Assembly: GCF_037975245.1 (NCBI RefSeq)
Contig: NC_092576.1
Span: 26,611,611 to 26,675,610, forward strand
DNA: 64,000 bases
DNA from: Apostichopus japonicus
Lineage: Eukaryota; Echinodermata; Holothuroidea; Aspidochirotida; Stichopodidae
Reading direction: 5' to 3'
The translations under genes were made by a program, and so were the position numbers. Below, in pieces: positions 23,400-32,942 of the stretch. Position 1 is the first letter of the stretch. Every line of letters starts with the position of its first letter. The notes under the pieces were generated by a model. It worked only from the letters and a program-made list of their open reading frames with translations, had not been told where the DNA came from and ran no database searches.

Positions 23400-23595
23400 T
23401 TTGCCAAGAGCTTTGGCATACCATAAAACAAAAATGCGATGATTTGTGTTACGGATGTAGGGTGGACCCCCCCCCCCCCCACCTAATGGTCGGCTCGTGA
23501 ACAAAGAGCACTTGCATTCTTTTTCTTACCTTTTTCCTTTAAAAAGAGTTTTCATCTTATTCAAAACTTCCAAATTCTACTTTTCCATAACCATA

Positions 23596-23938
23596 ATGGC
23601 AAGTGCTAGGCGTTTATACCAGGCGTAGGGCGAAGAGTTAAATTCTCTTTAGGGAGGAGTTTGAAAAGATCGTGCAAAGCGAAACCTTCGTTATGCTTTG
23701 CAACAGAGCTAAGTTTAGGATTTTCCTAAAAGAAGTGACGGTCAGAGTCAGAAACAGTGGGACCAGAGATAAGAGTATATGGCTGAAAGATTCGGTGCAC
23801 GACGGTCAGTACAAAACTCCGGCGAGTGAAACGGAAAACAGGGCAAGTCAGGTTAGATTTTTACTGACGTACCTGTTATTGGCCCAATTCGACTGGTTTG
23901 CTGTGCATAATGTGCAGATGGTACCATCGTGCTTTTAA
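23596..23938 (+). pseudogene. Array copy 1, broken
   Basis: The ATG at 23,596 is followed by a TAG where other copies have the Tyr codon at residue 11, and by a small deletion near residue 15. From 23,672 the sequence is open and equal to the common E47/V48 type, ending with Ser112. As the outermost unit it has a shorter, altered upstream leader. Confidence 0.85.
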
Positions 23939-24136
23939 ATTAGCTGCTCATCGAACGTGAAACAAAGAGTACCGGTAATCTCTAAAACTTCTCCTAACTT
24001 GAACCTTTTTTTTTTTAAATCTGCGTACCCCCCCCCCCCCACCCAAATGGTCGGCTAAAAGATAATCACCGGCTTCACTCTGGAGCTTTAGACTCGTGAA
24101 GAAAGAGCACCTGCATTCTTTTTCTTACCTTTTTCC

Positions 24137-24209
24137 TTTAAAAAGAGTTTATCTTATTCAAAACTTCATTCGTTCTTGAACTTCCAAATTTTACTTTTCC
24201 ATAACCATA
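24137..24209 (+). promoter_or_regulatory. TATA-like leader of array units (representative)
   Basis: TTTAAAAAG at 24,137-24,145 lies about 65-73 bases before the ATG, followed by TTATTCAAAACTTCATTCG, and the start context is CCATAATGG. The same leader precedes every unit. Each could therefore be its own transcription unit, with the T-tract after each frame as a possible 3' signal. This is inference from position and repetition. Confidence 0.4.
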
Positions 24210-24554
24210 ATGGCAAGTGCTAGGCGTTTATACCAGGCGTACGGCGAAGAGTTGAAAATTCTCTTTAAGGAGGAGTTTGAAAAGATCGTTCAAAGCGAAA
24301 CTTTCGTTATGCTTTGCAACAGAGCTAAGTTTAGGATTTTCCTAAAAGAAGTGACGGTCAGAGTCAGAAACAGTGGGACCAGAGATAAGAGTATATGGCT
24401 GAAAGATTCGGTGCACGACGGTCAGTACAAAACTCCGGCGAGTGAAACGGAAAACAGGGCAAGTCAGGTTAGATTTTTACTGACGTACCTGTTATTGGCC
24501 CAATTCGACTGGTTTGCTGTGCATAATGTGCAGATGGTACCAGCGTGCTTTTAA
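24210..24554 (+). CDS. Array copy 2: unrecognised 114-residue protein (EV/I/D/G type, Ala112)
   Basis: Reference description for the array protein. Residues 1-34 look helical and amphipathic (YGEELKILFKEEFEKIV). Residues 40-60 are basic strand-like sequence (FRIFLKEVTVRVRNSG). SIWLKD at 61-66 and QYKTPASETENR follow, and a hydrophobic helix LLTYLLLAQFDWF (91-102) leads to a short tail ending ACF. There is no signal peptide and no convincing membrane span. I do not recognise the family. Older relatives at 39.5-40.2 kb have a longer C-terminus, so this 114-residue form seems to end early. Role unknown; a DNA- or protein-binding accessory factor of the element is a guess. Confidence 0.75.
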   Translation: MASARRLYQAYGEELKILFKEEFEKIVQSETFVMLCNRAKFRIFLKEVTVRVRNSGTRDKSIWLKDSVHDGQYKTPASETENRASQVRFLLTYLLLAQFDWFAVHNVQMVPACF

Positions 24555-24797
24555 ATTAGCTCCTCATCGAACGTCAAACAAAGAGTACCGGTAATCTCTA
24601 AACTTCTCCTAACTTGAACCTTGTTTTTTATTAAGCTGCGTAACCCCCCCCCCCCCTCACCCAAATGGTCGGCTAAAAGATAATCACCGGCTTCACTCTG
24701 GAGCTTTAGACTCGTGAAGAAAGAGCACCTGCATTCTTTTTCTTACCTTTTTCCTTTAAAAAGTGTTTATCTCATTCAAAACTTTTCCATAACCATA

Positions 24798-25034
24798 ATG
24801 GCAAGTGCTAGGCGTTTATACCAGGCGTACGGCGAAGAGTTGAAAATTCTCTTTAAGGAGGAGTTTGAAAAGATCGTGCAAAGCGAAACTTTCGTTATGC
24901 TTTGCAACAGAGCTAAGTTTAGGATTTTCCTAAAAGAAGTGACGGTCAGAGTCAGAAACAGTGGGACCAGAGATAAAGAGTATATGGCTGAAAGATTCGG
25001 TGCACGACGGTCAGTACAAAACTCCGGCGAGTGA
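24798..25034 (+). pseudogene. Array copy 3, frameshifted
   Basis: An extra A after residue 59 (GATAAAGAG) throws the frame to a stop at 25,034. The original frame also carries the AGGGAGGGC insertion near residue 83, shared with copy 9. Short-leader type. Confidence 0.85.
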
Positions 25035-25419
25035 AACGGAAAACAGGGAGGGCAAGTCAGGTTAGATTTTTACTGACGTACCTGTTATTGGCCCAATTCG
25101 ACTGGTTTGCTGTGCATAATGTGCAGATGGTACCATCGTGCTTTTAAATTAGCTGCTCATCGAACGTGAAACAAAGAGTACCGGTAATCTCTAAAACTTC
25201 TCCTAACTTGAACCTTTTTTTTTTAATCTGCGTACCACCCCCCCCCCCTCACCCAAATGGTCGGCTAAAAGATAATCACCGGCTTCACTCTGGAGCTTTA
25301 GACTCGTGAAGAAAGAGCACCTGCATTCTTTTTCTTACCTTTTTCCTTTAAAAAGAGTTTATCTTATTCAAAACTTCATTCGTTCTTGAACTTCCAAATT
25401 TTACTTTTCCATAACCATA

Positions 25420-25764
25420 ATGGCAAGTGCTAGGCGTTTATACCAGGCGTACGGCGAAGAGTTGAAAATTCTCTTTAAGGAGGAGTTTGAAAAGATCGTG
25501 CAAAGCGAAACTTTCGTTATGCTTTGCAACAGAGCTAAGTTTAGGATTTTCCTAAAAGAAGTGACGGTCAGAGTCAGAAACAGTGGGACCAGAGATAAGA
25601 GTATATGGCTAAAAGATTCGGTGCACGACGGTCAGTACAAAACTCCGGCGAGTGAAACGGAAAACAGGGCAAGTCAGGTTAGATTTTTACTGACGTACCT
25701 GTTATTGGCCCAATTCGACTGGTTTGCTGTGCATAATGTGCAGATGGTACCAGCGTGCTTTTAA
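25420..25764 (+). CDS. Array copy 4 (EV/I/D/G, Ala112)
   Basis: Protein identical to copy 2. It differs by silent changes, such as CTA for Leu64, shared with copy 9. Confidence 0.75.
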   Translation: MASARRLYQAYGEELKILFKEEFEKIVQSETFVMLCNRAKFRIFLKEVTVRVRNSGTRDKSIWLKDSVHDGQYKTPASETENRASQVRFLLTYLLLAQFDWFAVHNVQMVPACF

Positions 25765-26034
25765 ATTAGCTCCTCATCGAACGTCAAACAAAGAGTACCG
25801 GTAATCTCTAAACTTCTCCTAACTTGAACCTTGTTTTTTTTTAAGCTGCGTAACCCCCCCCCCCCACCCAAATGGTCGGCTAAAAGATAATCACCGGCTT
25901 CACTCTGGAGCTTTAGACTCGTGAAGAAAGAGCACCTGCATTCTTTTTCTTACCTTTTTCCTTTAAAAAGAGTTTATCTCATTCAAAACTTCATTCGTTC
26001 TTGAACTTCCAAATTCTACTTTTCCATAACCATA

Positions 26035-26379
26035 ATGGCAAGTGCTAGGCGTTTATACCAGGCGTACGGCGAAGAGTTGAAAATTCTCTTTAAGGAGGAG
26101 TTTGAAAAGATCGTTCAAAGCGAAACTTTCGTTATGCTTTGCAACAGAGCTAAGTTTAGGATTTTCCTAAAAAAAGGGACGGTCAGAGTCAGAAACAGTG
26201 GGACCAGAGATAAGAGTTTATGGCTGAAAAATTCGGTGCACGACGTTCAGTACAAAACTCCGGCGAGTGAAACGGAAAACAGGGCAAGTCAGGTTAGATT
26301 TGTACTGACGTACCTGTTATTGGCCCAATTCGACTGGTTTGCTGTGCATAATGTGCAGATGGTACCATCGTGCTTTTAA
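26035..26379 (+). CDS. Array copy 5 (KG/L/N/V type, Val90, Ser112)
   Basis: Carries the divergent set Lys47-Gly48, Leu62, Asn66, Val71 and Val90, with Ser112. Copy 7 has the same set, so these two form one haplotype. Confidence 0.75.
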   Translation: MASARRLYQAYGEELKILFKEEFEKIVQSETFVMLCNRAKFRIFLKKGTVRVRNSGTRDKSLWLKNSVHDVQYKTPASETENRASQVRFVLTYLLLAQFDWFAVHNVQMVPSCF

Positions 26380-26648
26380 ATTAGCTGCTCATCGAACGTG
26401 AAACAAAGAGTACCGGTAATCTCTAAAACTTCTCCTAACTTGAACCTTTTTTTTTTAAATCTGCGTAACCCCCCCCCCCACCCAAATGGTCGGCTAAAAG
26501 ATAATCACCGGCTTCACTCTGGAGCTTTAGACTCGTGAAGAAAGAGCACCTGCATTCTTTTTCTTACCTTTTTCCTTTAAAAAGAGTTTATCTTATTCAA
26601 AACTTCATTCGTTCTTGAACTTCCAAATTTTACTTTTCCATAACCATA

Positions 26649-26993
26649 ATGGCAAGTGCTAGGCGTTTATACCAGGCGTACGGCGAAGAGTTGAAAATTC
26701 TCTTTAAGGAGGAGTTTGAAAAGATCGTGCAAAGCGAAACTTTCGTTATGCTTTGCAACAGAGCTAAGTTTAGGATTTTCCTAAAAGAAGTGACGGTCAG
26801 AGTCAGAAACAGTGGGACCAGAGATAAGAGTATATGGCTGAAAGATTCGGTGCACGACGGTCAGTACAAAACTCCGGCGAGTGAAACGGAAAACAGGGCA
26901 AGTCAGGTTAGATTTTTACTGACGTACCTGTTATTGGCCCAATTCGACTGGTTTGCTGTGCATAATGTGCAGATGGTACCATCGTGCTTTTAA
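26649..26993 (+). CDS. Array copy 6 (EV/I/D/G, Ser112)
   Basis: Common type with Ser112. It lies between the two divergent copies 5 and 7, giving an alternating order. Confidence 0.75.
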   Translation: MASARRLYQAYGEELKILFKEEFEKIVQSETFVMLCNRAKFRIFLKEVTVRVRNSGTRDKSIWLKDSVHDGQYKTPASETENRASQVRFLLTYLLLAQFDWFAVHNVQMVPSCF

Positions 26994-27264
26994 ATTAGCT
27001 GCTCATCGAACGTGAAACAAAGAGTACCGGTAATCTCTAAAACTTCTCCTAACTTGAACCTTTTTTTTTTAATCTGCGTACCACCCCCCCCCCTCACCCA
27101 AATGGTCGGCTAAAAGATAATCACCGGCTTCACTCTGGAGCTTTAGACTCGTGAAGAAAGAGCACCTGCATTCTTTTTCTTACCTTTTTCCTTTAAAAAG
27201 AGTTTATCTTATTCAAAACTTCATTCGTTCTTGAACTTCCAAATTTTACTTTTCCATAACCATA

Positions 27265-27609
27265 ATGGCAAGTGCTAGGCGTTTATACCAGGCGTACGGC
27301 GAAGAGTTGAAAATTCTCTTTAAGGAGGAGTTTGAAAAGATCGTGCAAAGCGAAACTTTCGTTATGCTTTGCAACAGAGCTAAGTTTAGGATTTTCCTAA
27401 AAAAAGGGACGGTCAGAGTCAGAAACAGTGGGACCAGAGATAAGAGTTTATGGCTGAAAAATTCGGTGCACGACGTTCAGTACAAAACTCCGGCGAGTGA
27501 AACGGAAAACAGGGCAAGTCAGGTTAGATTTGTACTGACGTACCTGTTATTGGCCCAATTCGACTGGTTTGCTGTGCATAATGTGCAGATGGTACCATCG
27601 TGCTTTTAA
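27265..27609 (+). CDS. Array copy 7 (KG/L/N/V type, Val90, Ser112)
   Basis: Same protein as copy 5; the nucleotide sequence differs at Val27 (GTG rather than GTT). Confidence 0.75.
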   Translation: MASARRLYQAYGEELKILFKEEFEKIVQSETFVMLCNRAKFRIFLKKGTVRVRNSGTRDKSLWLKNSVHDVQYKTPASETENRASQVRFVLTYLLLAQFDWFAVHNVQMVPSCF

Positions 27610-27880
27610 ATTAGCTGCTCATCGAACGTGAAACAAAGAGTACCGGTAATCTCTAAAACTTCTCCTAACTTGAACCTTTTTTTTTTTAAATCTGCGTACC
27701 CCCCCCCCCCCACCCAAATGGTCGGCTAAAAGATAATCACCGGCTTCACTCTGGAGCTTTAGACTCGTGAAGAAAGAGCACCTGCATTCTTTTTCTTACC
27801 TTTTTCCTTTAAAAAGAGTTTATCTTATTCAAAACTTCATTCGTTCTTGAACTTCCAAATTTTACTTTTCCATAACCATA

Positions 27881-28225
27881 ATGGCAAGTGCTAGGCGTTT
27901 ATACCAGGCGTACGGCGAAGAGTTGAAAATTCTCTTTAAGGAGGAGTTTGAAAAGATCGTGCAAAGCGAAACTTTCGTTATGCTTTGCAACAGAGCTAAG
28001 TTTAGGATTTTCCTAAAAGAAGTGACGGTCAGAGTCAGAAACAGTGGGACCAGAGATAAGAGTATATGGCTGAAAGATTCGGTGCACGACGGTCAGTACA
28101 AAACTCCGGCGAGTGAAACGGAAAACAGGGCAAGTCAGGTTAGATTTTTACTGACGTACCTGTTATTGGCCCAATTCGACTGGTTTGCTGTGCATAATGT
28201 GCAGATGGTACCATCGTGCTTTTAA
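27881..28225 (+). CDS. Array copy 8 (EV/I/D/G, Ser112)
   Basis: Protein identical to copy 6. The downstream C-tract is of the ACCACCCC...TCACCC subtype. Confidence 0.75.
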   Translation: MASARRLYQAYGEELKILFKEEFEKIVQSETFVMLCNRAKFRIFLKEVTVRVRNSGTRDKSIWLKDSVHDGQYKTPASETENRASQVRFLLTYLLLAQFDWFAVHNVQMVPSCF

Positions 28226-28497
28226 ATTAGCTGCTCATCGAACGTCAAACAAAGAGTACCGGTAATCTCTAAACTTCTCCTAACTTGAACCTTTTTTTTT
28301 TAATCTGCGTACCACCCCCCCCCCCCTCACCCAAATGGTCGGCTAAAAGATAATCACCGGCTTCACTCTGGAGCTTTAGACTCGTGAAGAAAGAGCACCT
28401 GCATTCTTTTTCTTACCTTTTTCCTTTAAAAAGAGTTTATCTTATTCAAAACTTCATTCGTTCTTGAACTTCCAAATTTTACTTTTCCATAACCATA

Positions 28498-28764
28498 ATG
28501 GCAAGTGCTAGGCGTTTATACCAGGCGTACGGCGAAGAGTTGAAAATTCTCTTTAAGGAGGAGTTTGAAAAGATCGTGCAAAGCGAAACTTTCGTTATGC
28601 TTTGCAACAGAGCTAAGTTTAGGATTTTCCTAAAAGAAGTGACGGTCAGAGTCAGAAACAGTGGGACCAGAGATAAGAGTATATGGCTAAAAGATTCGGT
28701 GCACGACGGTCAGTACAAAACTCCGGCGAGTGAAACGGAAAACAGGGAGGGCAAGTCAGGTTAG
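28498..28764 (+). pseudogene. Array copy 9, truncated by insertion
   Basis: An AGGGAGGGC change after residue 82 shifts the frame to a stop at 28,764, giving 88 residues and losing the hydrophobic C-terminal helix. The remaining bases still match the common type with Ala112. Confidence 0.85.
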
Positions 28765-29116
28765 ATTTTTACTGACGTACCTGTTATTGGCCCAATTCGA
28801 CTGGTTTGCTGTGCATAATGTGCAGATGGTACCAGCGTGCTTTTAAATTAGCTCCTCATCGAACGTCAAACAAAGAGTACCGGTAATCTCTAAACTTCTC
28901 CTAACTTGAACCTTGTTTTTTTTTAAGCTGCGTAACCCCCCCCCCCCACCCAAATGGTCGGCTAAAAGATAATCACCGGCTTCACTCTGGAGCTTTAGAC
29001 TCGTGAAGAAAGAGCACCTGCATTCTTTTTCTTACCTTTTTCCTTTAAAAAGAGTTTATCTTATTCAAAACTTCATTCGTTCTTGAACTTCCAAATTTTA
29101 CTTTTCCATAACCATA

Positions 29117-29461
29117 ATGGCAAGTGCTAGGCGTTTATACCAGGCGTACGGCGAAGAGTTGAAAATTCTCTTTAAGGAGGAGTTTGAAAAGATCGTGCAA
29201 AGCGAAACTTTCGTTATGCTTTGCAACAGAGCTAAGTTTAGGATTTTCCTAAAAAAAGGGACGGTCAGAGTCAGAAACAGTGGGACCAGAGATAAGAGTT
29301 TATGGCTGAAAGATTCGGTGCACGACGTTCAGTACAAAACTCCGGCGAGTGAAACGGAAAACAGGGCAAGTCAGGTTAGATTTTTGCTGACGTACCTGTT
29401 ATTGGCCCAATTCGACTGGTTTGCTGTGCATAATGTGCAGATGGTACCAGCGTGCTTTTAA
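29117..29461 (+). CDS. Array copy 10 (KG/L/D/V mosaic, Ala112)
   Basis: Combines Lys47-Gly48, Leu62 and Val71 with Asp66 and a silent TTG at Leu90. It is a recombinant between the two main haplotypes. Confidence 0.75.
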   Translation: MASARRLYQAYGEELKILFKEEFEKIVQSETFVMLCNRAKFRIFLKKGTVRVRNSGTRDKSLWLKDSVHDVQYKTPASETENRASQVRFLLTYLLLAQFDWFAVHNVQMVPACF

Positions 29462-29703
29462 ATTAGCTCCTCATCGAACGTGAAACAAAGAGTACCGGTA
29501 ATCTCTAAACTTCTCCTAACTTGAACCTTGTTTTTTTTTTAAGCTGCGTAACCCCCCCCCCCCCACCCAAATGGTCGGCTAAAAGATAATCACCGGCTTC
29601 ACTCTGGAGCTTTAGACTCGTGAAGAAAGAGCACCTGCATTCTTTTTCTTACCTTTTTCCTTTAAAAAGAGTTTATCTCATTCAAAACTTTTCCATAACC
29701 ATA

Positions 29704-30048
29704 ATGGCAAGTGCTAGGCGTTTATACCAGGCGTACGGCGAAGAGTTGAAAATTCTCTTTAAGGAGGAGTTTGAAAAGATCGTGCAAAGCGAAACTTTCG
29801 TTATGCTTTGCAACAGAGCTAAGTTTAGGATTTTCCTAAAAGAAGTGACGGTCAGAGTCAGAAACAGTGGGACCAGAGATAAGAGTATATGGCTGAAAGA
29901 TTCGGTGCACGACGGTCAGTACAAAACTCCGGCGAGTGAAACGGAAAACAGGGCAAGTCAGGTTAGATTTTTACTGACGTACCTGTTATTGGCCCAATTC
30001 GACTGGTTTGCTGTGCATAATGTGCAGATGGTACCAGCGTGCTTTTAA
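29704..30048 (+). CDS. Array copy 11 (EV/I/D/G, Ala112, short leader)
   Basis: The upstream frame is open back to 29,620, but the conserved ATG at 29,704 is the likely start, as in all units. The leader lacks the 28-base CATTCGTTCTTGAAC segment. Confidence 0.75.
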   Translation: MASARRLYQAYGEELKILFKEEFEKIVQSETFVMLCNRAKFRIFLKEVTVRVRNSGTRDKSIWLKDSVHDGQYKTPASETENRASQVRFLLTYLLLAQFDWFAVHNVQMVPACF

Positions 30049-30317
30049 ATTAGCTGCTCATCGAACGTGAAACAAAGAGTACCGGTAATCTCTAAAACTT
30101 CTCCTAACTTGAACCTTTTTTTTTTTAAATCTGCGTACCCCCCCCCCCCCCCAAATGGTCGGCTAAAAGATAATCACCGGCTTCACTCTGGAGCTTTAGA
30201 CTCGTGAAGAAAGAGCACCTGCATTCTTTTTCTTACCTTTTTCCTTTAAAAAGAGTTTATCTTATTCAAAACTTCATTCGTTCTTGAACTTCCAAATTTT
30301 ACTTTTCCATAACCATA

Positions 30318-30662
30318 ATGGCAAGTGCTAGGCGTTTATACCAGGCGTACGGCGAAGAGTTGAAAATTCTCTTTAAGGAGGAGTTTGAAAAGATCGTGCA
30401 AAGCGAAACTTTCGTTATGCTTTGCAACAGAGCTAAGTTTAGGATTTTCCTAAAAGAAGTGACGGTCAGAGTCAGAAACAGTGGGACCAGAGATAAGAGT
30501 ATATGGCTGAAAGATTCGGTGCACGACGGTCAGTACAAAACTCCGGCGAGTGAAACGGAAAACAGGGCTAGTCAGGTTAGATTTTTACTGACGTACCTGT
30601 TATTGGCCCAATTCGACTGGTTTGCTGTGCATAATGTGCAGATGGTACCATCGTGCTTTTAA
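30318..30662 (+). CDS. Array copy 12 (EV/I/D/G, Ser112)
   Basis: Common protein with a private silent change (GCT) at Ala84. Confidence 0.75.
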   Translation: MASARRLYQAYGEELKILFKEEFEKIVQSETFVMLCNRAKFRIFLKEVTVRVRNSGTRDKSIWLKDSVHDGQYKTPASETENRASQVRFLLTYLLLAQFDWFAVHNVQMVPSCF

Positions 30663-30935
30663 ATTAGCTGCTCATCGAACGTCAAACAAAGAGTACCGGT
30701 AATCTCTAAAACTTCTCCTAACTTGAACCTTTTTTTTTAATCTGCGTACCACCCCCCCCCCCCCTCACCCAAATGGTCGGCTAAAAGATAATCACCGGCT
30801 TCACTCTGGAGCTTTAGACTCGTGAAGAAAGAGCACCTGCATTCTTTTTCTTACCTTTTTCCTTTAAAAAGAGTTTATCTTATTCAAAACTTCATTCGTT
30901 CTTGAACTTCCAAATTTTACTTTTCCATAACCATA

Positions 30936-31280
30936 ATGGCAAGTGCTAGGCGTTTATACCAGGCGTACGGCGAAGAGTTGAAAATTCTCTTTAAGGAGGA
31001 GTTTGAAAAGATCGTGCAAAGCGAAACTTTCGTTATGCTTTGCAACAGAGCTAAGTTTAGGATTTTCCTAAAAGAAGTGACGGTCAGAGTCAGAAACAGT
31101 GGGACCAGAGATAAGAGTTTATGGCTGAAAAATTCGGTGCACGACGTTCAGTACAAAACTCCGGCGAGTGAAACGGAAAACAGGGCAAGTCAGGTTAGAT
31201 TTTTGCTGACGTACCTGTTATTGGCCCAATTCGACTGGTTTGCTGTGCATAATGTGCAGATGGTACCAGCGTGCTTTTAA
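30936..31280 (+). CDS. Array copy 13 (EV with L/N/V mosaic, Ala112)
   Basis: Keeps Glu47-Val48 but has Leu62, Asn66 and Val71 plus TTG at Leu90. The crossover point lies between codons 48 and 62. Confidence 0.75.
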   Translation: MASARRLYQAYGEELKILFKEEFEKIVQSETFVMLCNRAKFRIFLKEVTVRVRNSGTRDKSLWLKNSVHDVQYKTPASETENRASQVRFLLTYLLLAQFDWFAVHNVQMVPACF

Positions 31281-31513
31281 ATTAGCTCCTCATCGAACGT
31301 GAAACAAAGAGTACCGGTAATCTCTAAACTTCTCCTAACTTGAACCTTGTTTTTTTTTAAGCTGCGTAACCCCCCCCCCCCCCACCCAAATGGTCGGCTA
31401 AAAGATAATCACCGGCTTCACTCTGGAGCTTTAGACTCGTGAAGAAAGAGCACCTGCATTCTTTTTCTTACCTTTTTCCTTTAAAAAGAGTTTAAAACTT
31501 TTCCATAACCATA

Positions 31514-31858
31514 ATGGCAAGTGCTAGGCGTTTATACCAGGCGTACGGCGAAGAGTTGAAAATTCTCTTTAAGGAGGAGTTTGAAAAGATCGTTCAAAGC
31601 GAAACTTTCGTTATGCTTTGCAACAGAGCTAAGTTTAGGATTTTCCTAAAAAAAGGGACGGTCAGAGTCAGAAACAGTGGGACCAGAGATAAGAGTATAT
31701 GGCTGAAAGATTCGGTGTTCGACGTTCAGTACAAAACTCCGGCGAGTGAAACGGAAAACAGGGCAAGTCAGGTTAGATTTTTGCTGACGTACCTGTTATT
31801 GGCCCAATTCGACTGGTTTGCTGTGCATAATGTGCAGATGGTACCAGCGTGCTTTTAA
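31514..31858 (+). CDS. Array copy 14, last unit (KG/I/D/V, Phe69, Ala112)
   Basis: The only copy with Phe at residue 69 (CAC to TTC, two bases). It has the shortest leader of the array. After the frame the unit breaks at ACCGGT (about 31,896) and joins TCGAGCAGGAGTTGGCC, the old longer C-terminus of the family (EQELAIIDW). Confidence 0.75.
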   Translation: MASARRLYQAYGEELKILFKEEFEKIVQSETFVMLCNRAKFRIFLKKGTVRVRNSGTRDKSIWLKDSVFDVQYKTPASETENRASQVRFLLTYLLLAQFDWFAVHNVQMVPACF

Positions 31859-31896
31859 ATTAGCTCCTCATCGAACGTCAAACAAAGAGTACCGGT

Positions 31897-32259
31897 TCGA
31901 GCAGGAGTTGGCCATCATCGATTGGTAGGACAGATTGATCCGTCTTCCTTAAACGTGCATTGTCTTTCTCTTCATTAATTTAGGCATTTATTAATTAATT
32001 TTTTTGTTCTCGATAGTTATTTATTGATGTATAATATTTATTCTTACTTAGTCTCTCCATATGGAACAATTACCTATATAGTGAAAATACCCGGCCTCGT
32101 TAAAAAACTTAGAAACTTAGTGTGGTGAAAAGTTAAAGCTACGGCATGTCATGTTTGGGGTTCATGATTCTGTGAACGTATCCCCTCACGACTTTAAAAA
32201 TAGATCAATAACATTAGAAAATAAATAAATAAAATTCATAAAAAAAAATCATAAAATCA
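31897..32259 (+). other. Array-to-terminus region with one subterminal repeat
   Basis: Contains the relic C-terminal coding piece, a flank similar to 40,225-40,290, and one copy of the CTTAGTGTGGTGAAAAG repeat (32,115-32,195) that occurs three times near 17.5 kb. No gene. Confidence 0.55.
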
Positions 32260-32300
32260 CCCTTAACAATAGATTGTCCTACACCGTCGTTACTACTACT
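32260..32300 (-). repeat. Right terminal inverted repeat
   Basis: Inverse of 21,688-21,728, ending CTACTACT, with the duplicated GTCCCC directly after it. Confidence 0.75.
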
Positions 32301-32306
32301 GTCCCC

Positions 32307-32884
32307 GATATGAAAATTTGCATTGGACCTCGAGCCATTGGATCAACGAGAAGCATTTTTCGGGGGAAGAACCAATGGAGTGAAATTACTGCATGAAGTG
32401 CAAGGGGGTGAACAAATCAAGTATGTCGATTTTTGTACTCTGCATCCGTATGTAAAGAAGTGTTGCTCCTATCCTTCATGTAAACTAGTGTTGCTCCTAT
32501 TCTATGTATCAGACAAAGTGTTGACTGATGATTTATCACATGATGTCTCAGTACTATGGATTAGTGCAGTGTTCCCAATCAAAATACATAAGAAACTTAT
32601 GTTTCGCCTTTGTTTAAGTTGTGTTTCAAGTTAACGTCAAACCCCTTGTACACATTCTGATACAGAAAGAGCACTCACTGGTACATGGGTAACGCTTGAA
32701 GTTCAGAAAGCAGTTGCAAACGTTGTATGGCGTTCGAAAACAGGGCGCAACATGATAAAGAAAAGAAAACGGGGGGTTTATTCACGGAATACATGAAGAC
32801 GAGTTTAAAAGTCAAACAGGAGGCATCGGGTTGGCCTTCATGGTGTGTCACTGCAGACGACGGAGTCAAGTACATTGCAGATTC
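32307..32884 (+). pseudogene. PolB copy 2, right half: palm motif A region
   Basis: Resumes the polymerase frame cut at 21,687. REAFFGGRTNGVKL and IKYVDFCTLHPYV (about 32,335-32,450) are the pre-motif and motif A, whose Asp binds catalytic metal in B-family polymerases. LMFRLCLSC, HSDTERALTGTWVTLEV and KTSLKVKQEASGWPSWC follow. Breaks are a TGA at 32,311, a TAA at 32,632, one frameshift near 32,725, and an abrupt end at ADS-stop (32,884). There the leader of the next small gene is joined. Motifs B and C (KxxxNSxYG, DTD) are missing. Confidence 0.7.
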
Positions 32885-32942
32885 ATAACAATACAACTAA
32901 CGGGCGTACTCTAAACACGCACACTCACAAAAGGAAGGAAAA

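Larger units (their letters stand above)
23460..31890 (+). repeat. Head-to-tail array of 14 gene units, about 615 bp each
   Basis: Unit spacing measured start codon to start codon is 614-622 bases, except 588, 587 and 578 bases before copies 3, 11 and 14 (starts at 24,798, 29,704 and 31,514). There the leader lacks about 28 or more bases (TCATTCGTTCTTGAACTTCC and beyond). Each unit comprises a C-tract of variable length, GGTCGGCTAAAAGATAATCACC, a leader with a TATA-like box, the 345 bp coding frame, and a T-tract. Units differ by only a few substitutions, so the array is young or is kept uniform by exchange. Confidence 0.95.
21688..32300 (+). mobile_element. 10.6 kb Polinton-like insertion carrying a PC4 gene and a 14-unit gene array
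   Basis: Both ends carry a perfect inverted repeat of about 41 bases beginning AGTAGTAGTAACGACGGTGT and running to GTTAAGGG. The element starts AG and ends CT, as known for Polintons/Mavericks, which also make 6 bp target duplications. Removing it with one target copy puts PolB codons at 21,680-21,687 in phase with those from 32,307. Inside are a double-PC4 gene, a small acidic/basic gene and the array of 114-residue genes, all on the plus strand. No integrase, capsid, protease or polymerase gene is seen inside, so it would depend on factors supplied in trans. Confidence 0.65.

Noticed and set aside
23460..31890. CRISPR-like array
   Set aside because: The period is about 615 bases with coding units and no short repeat-spacer structure; the context is eukaryotic.
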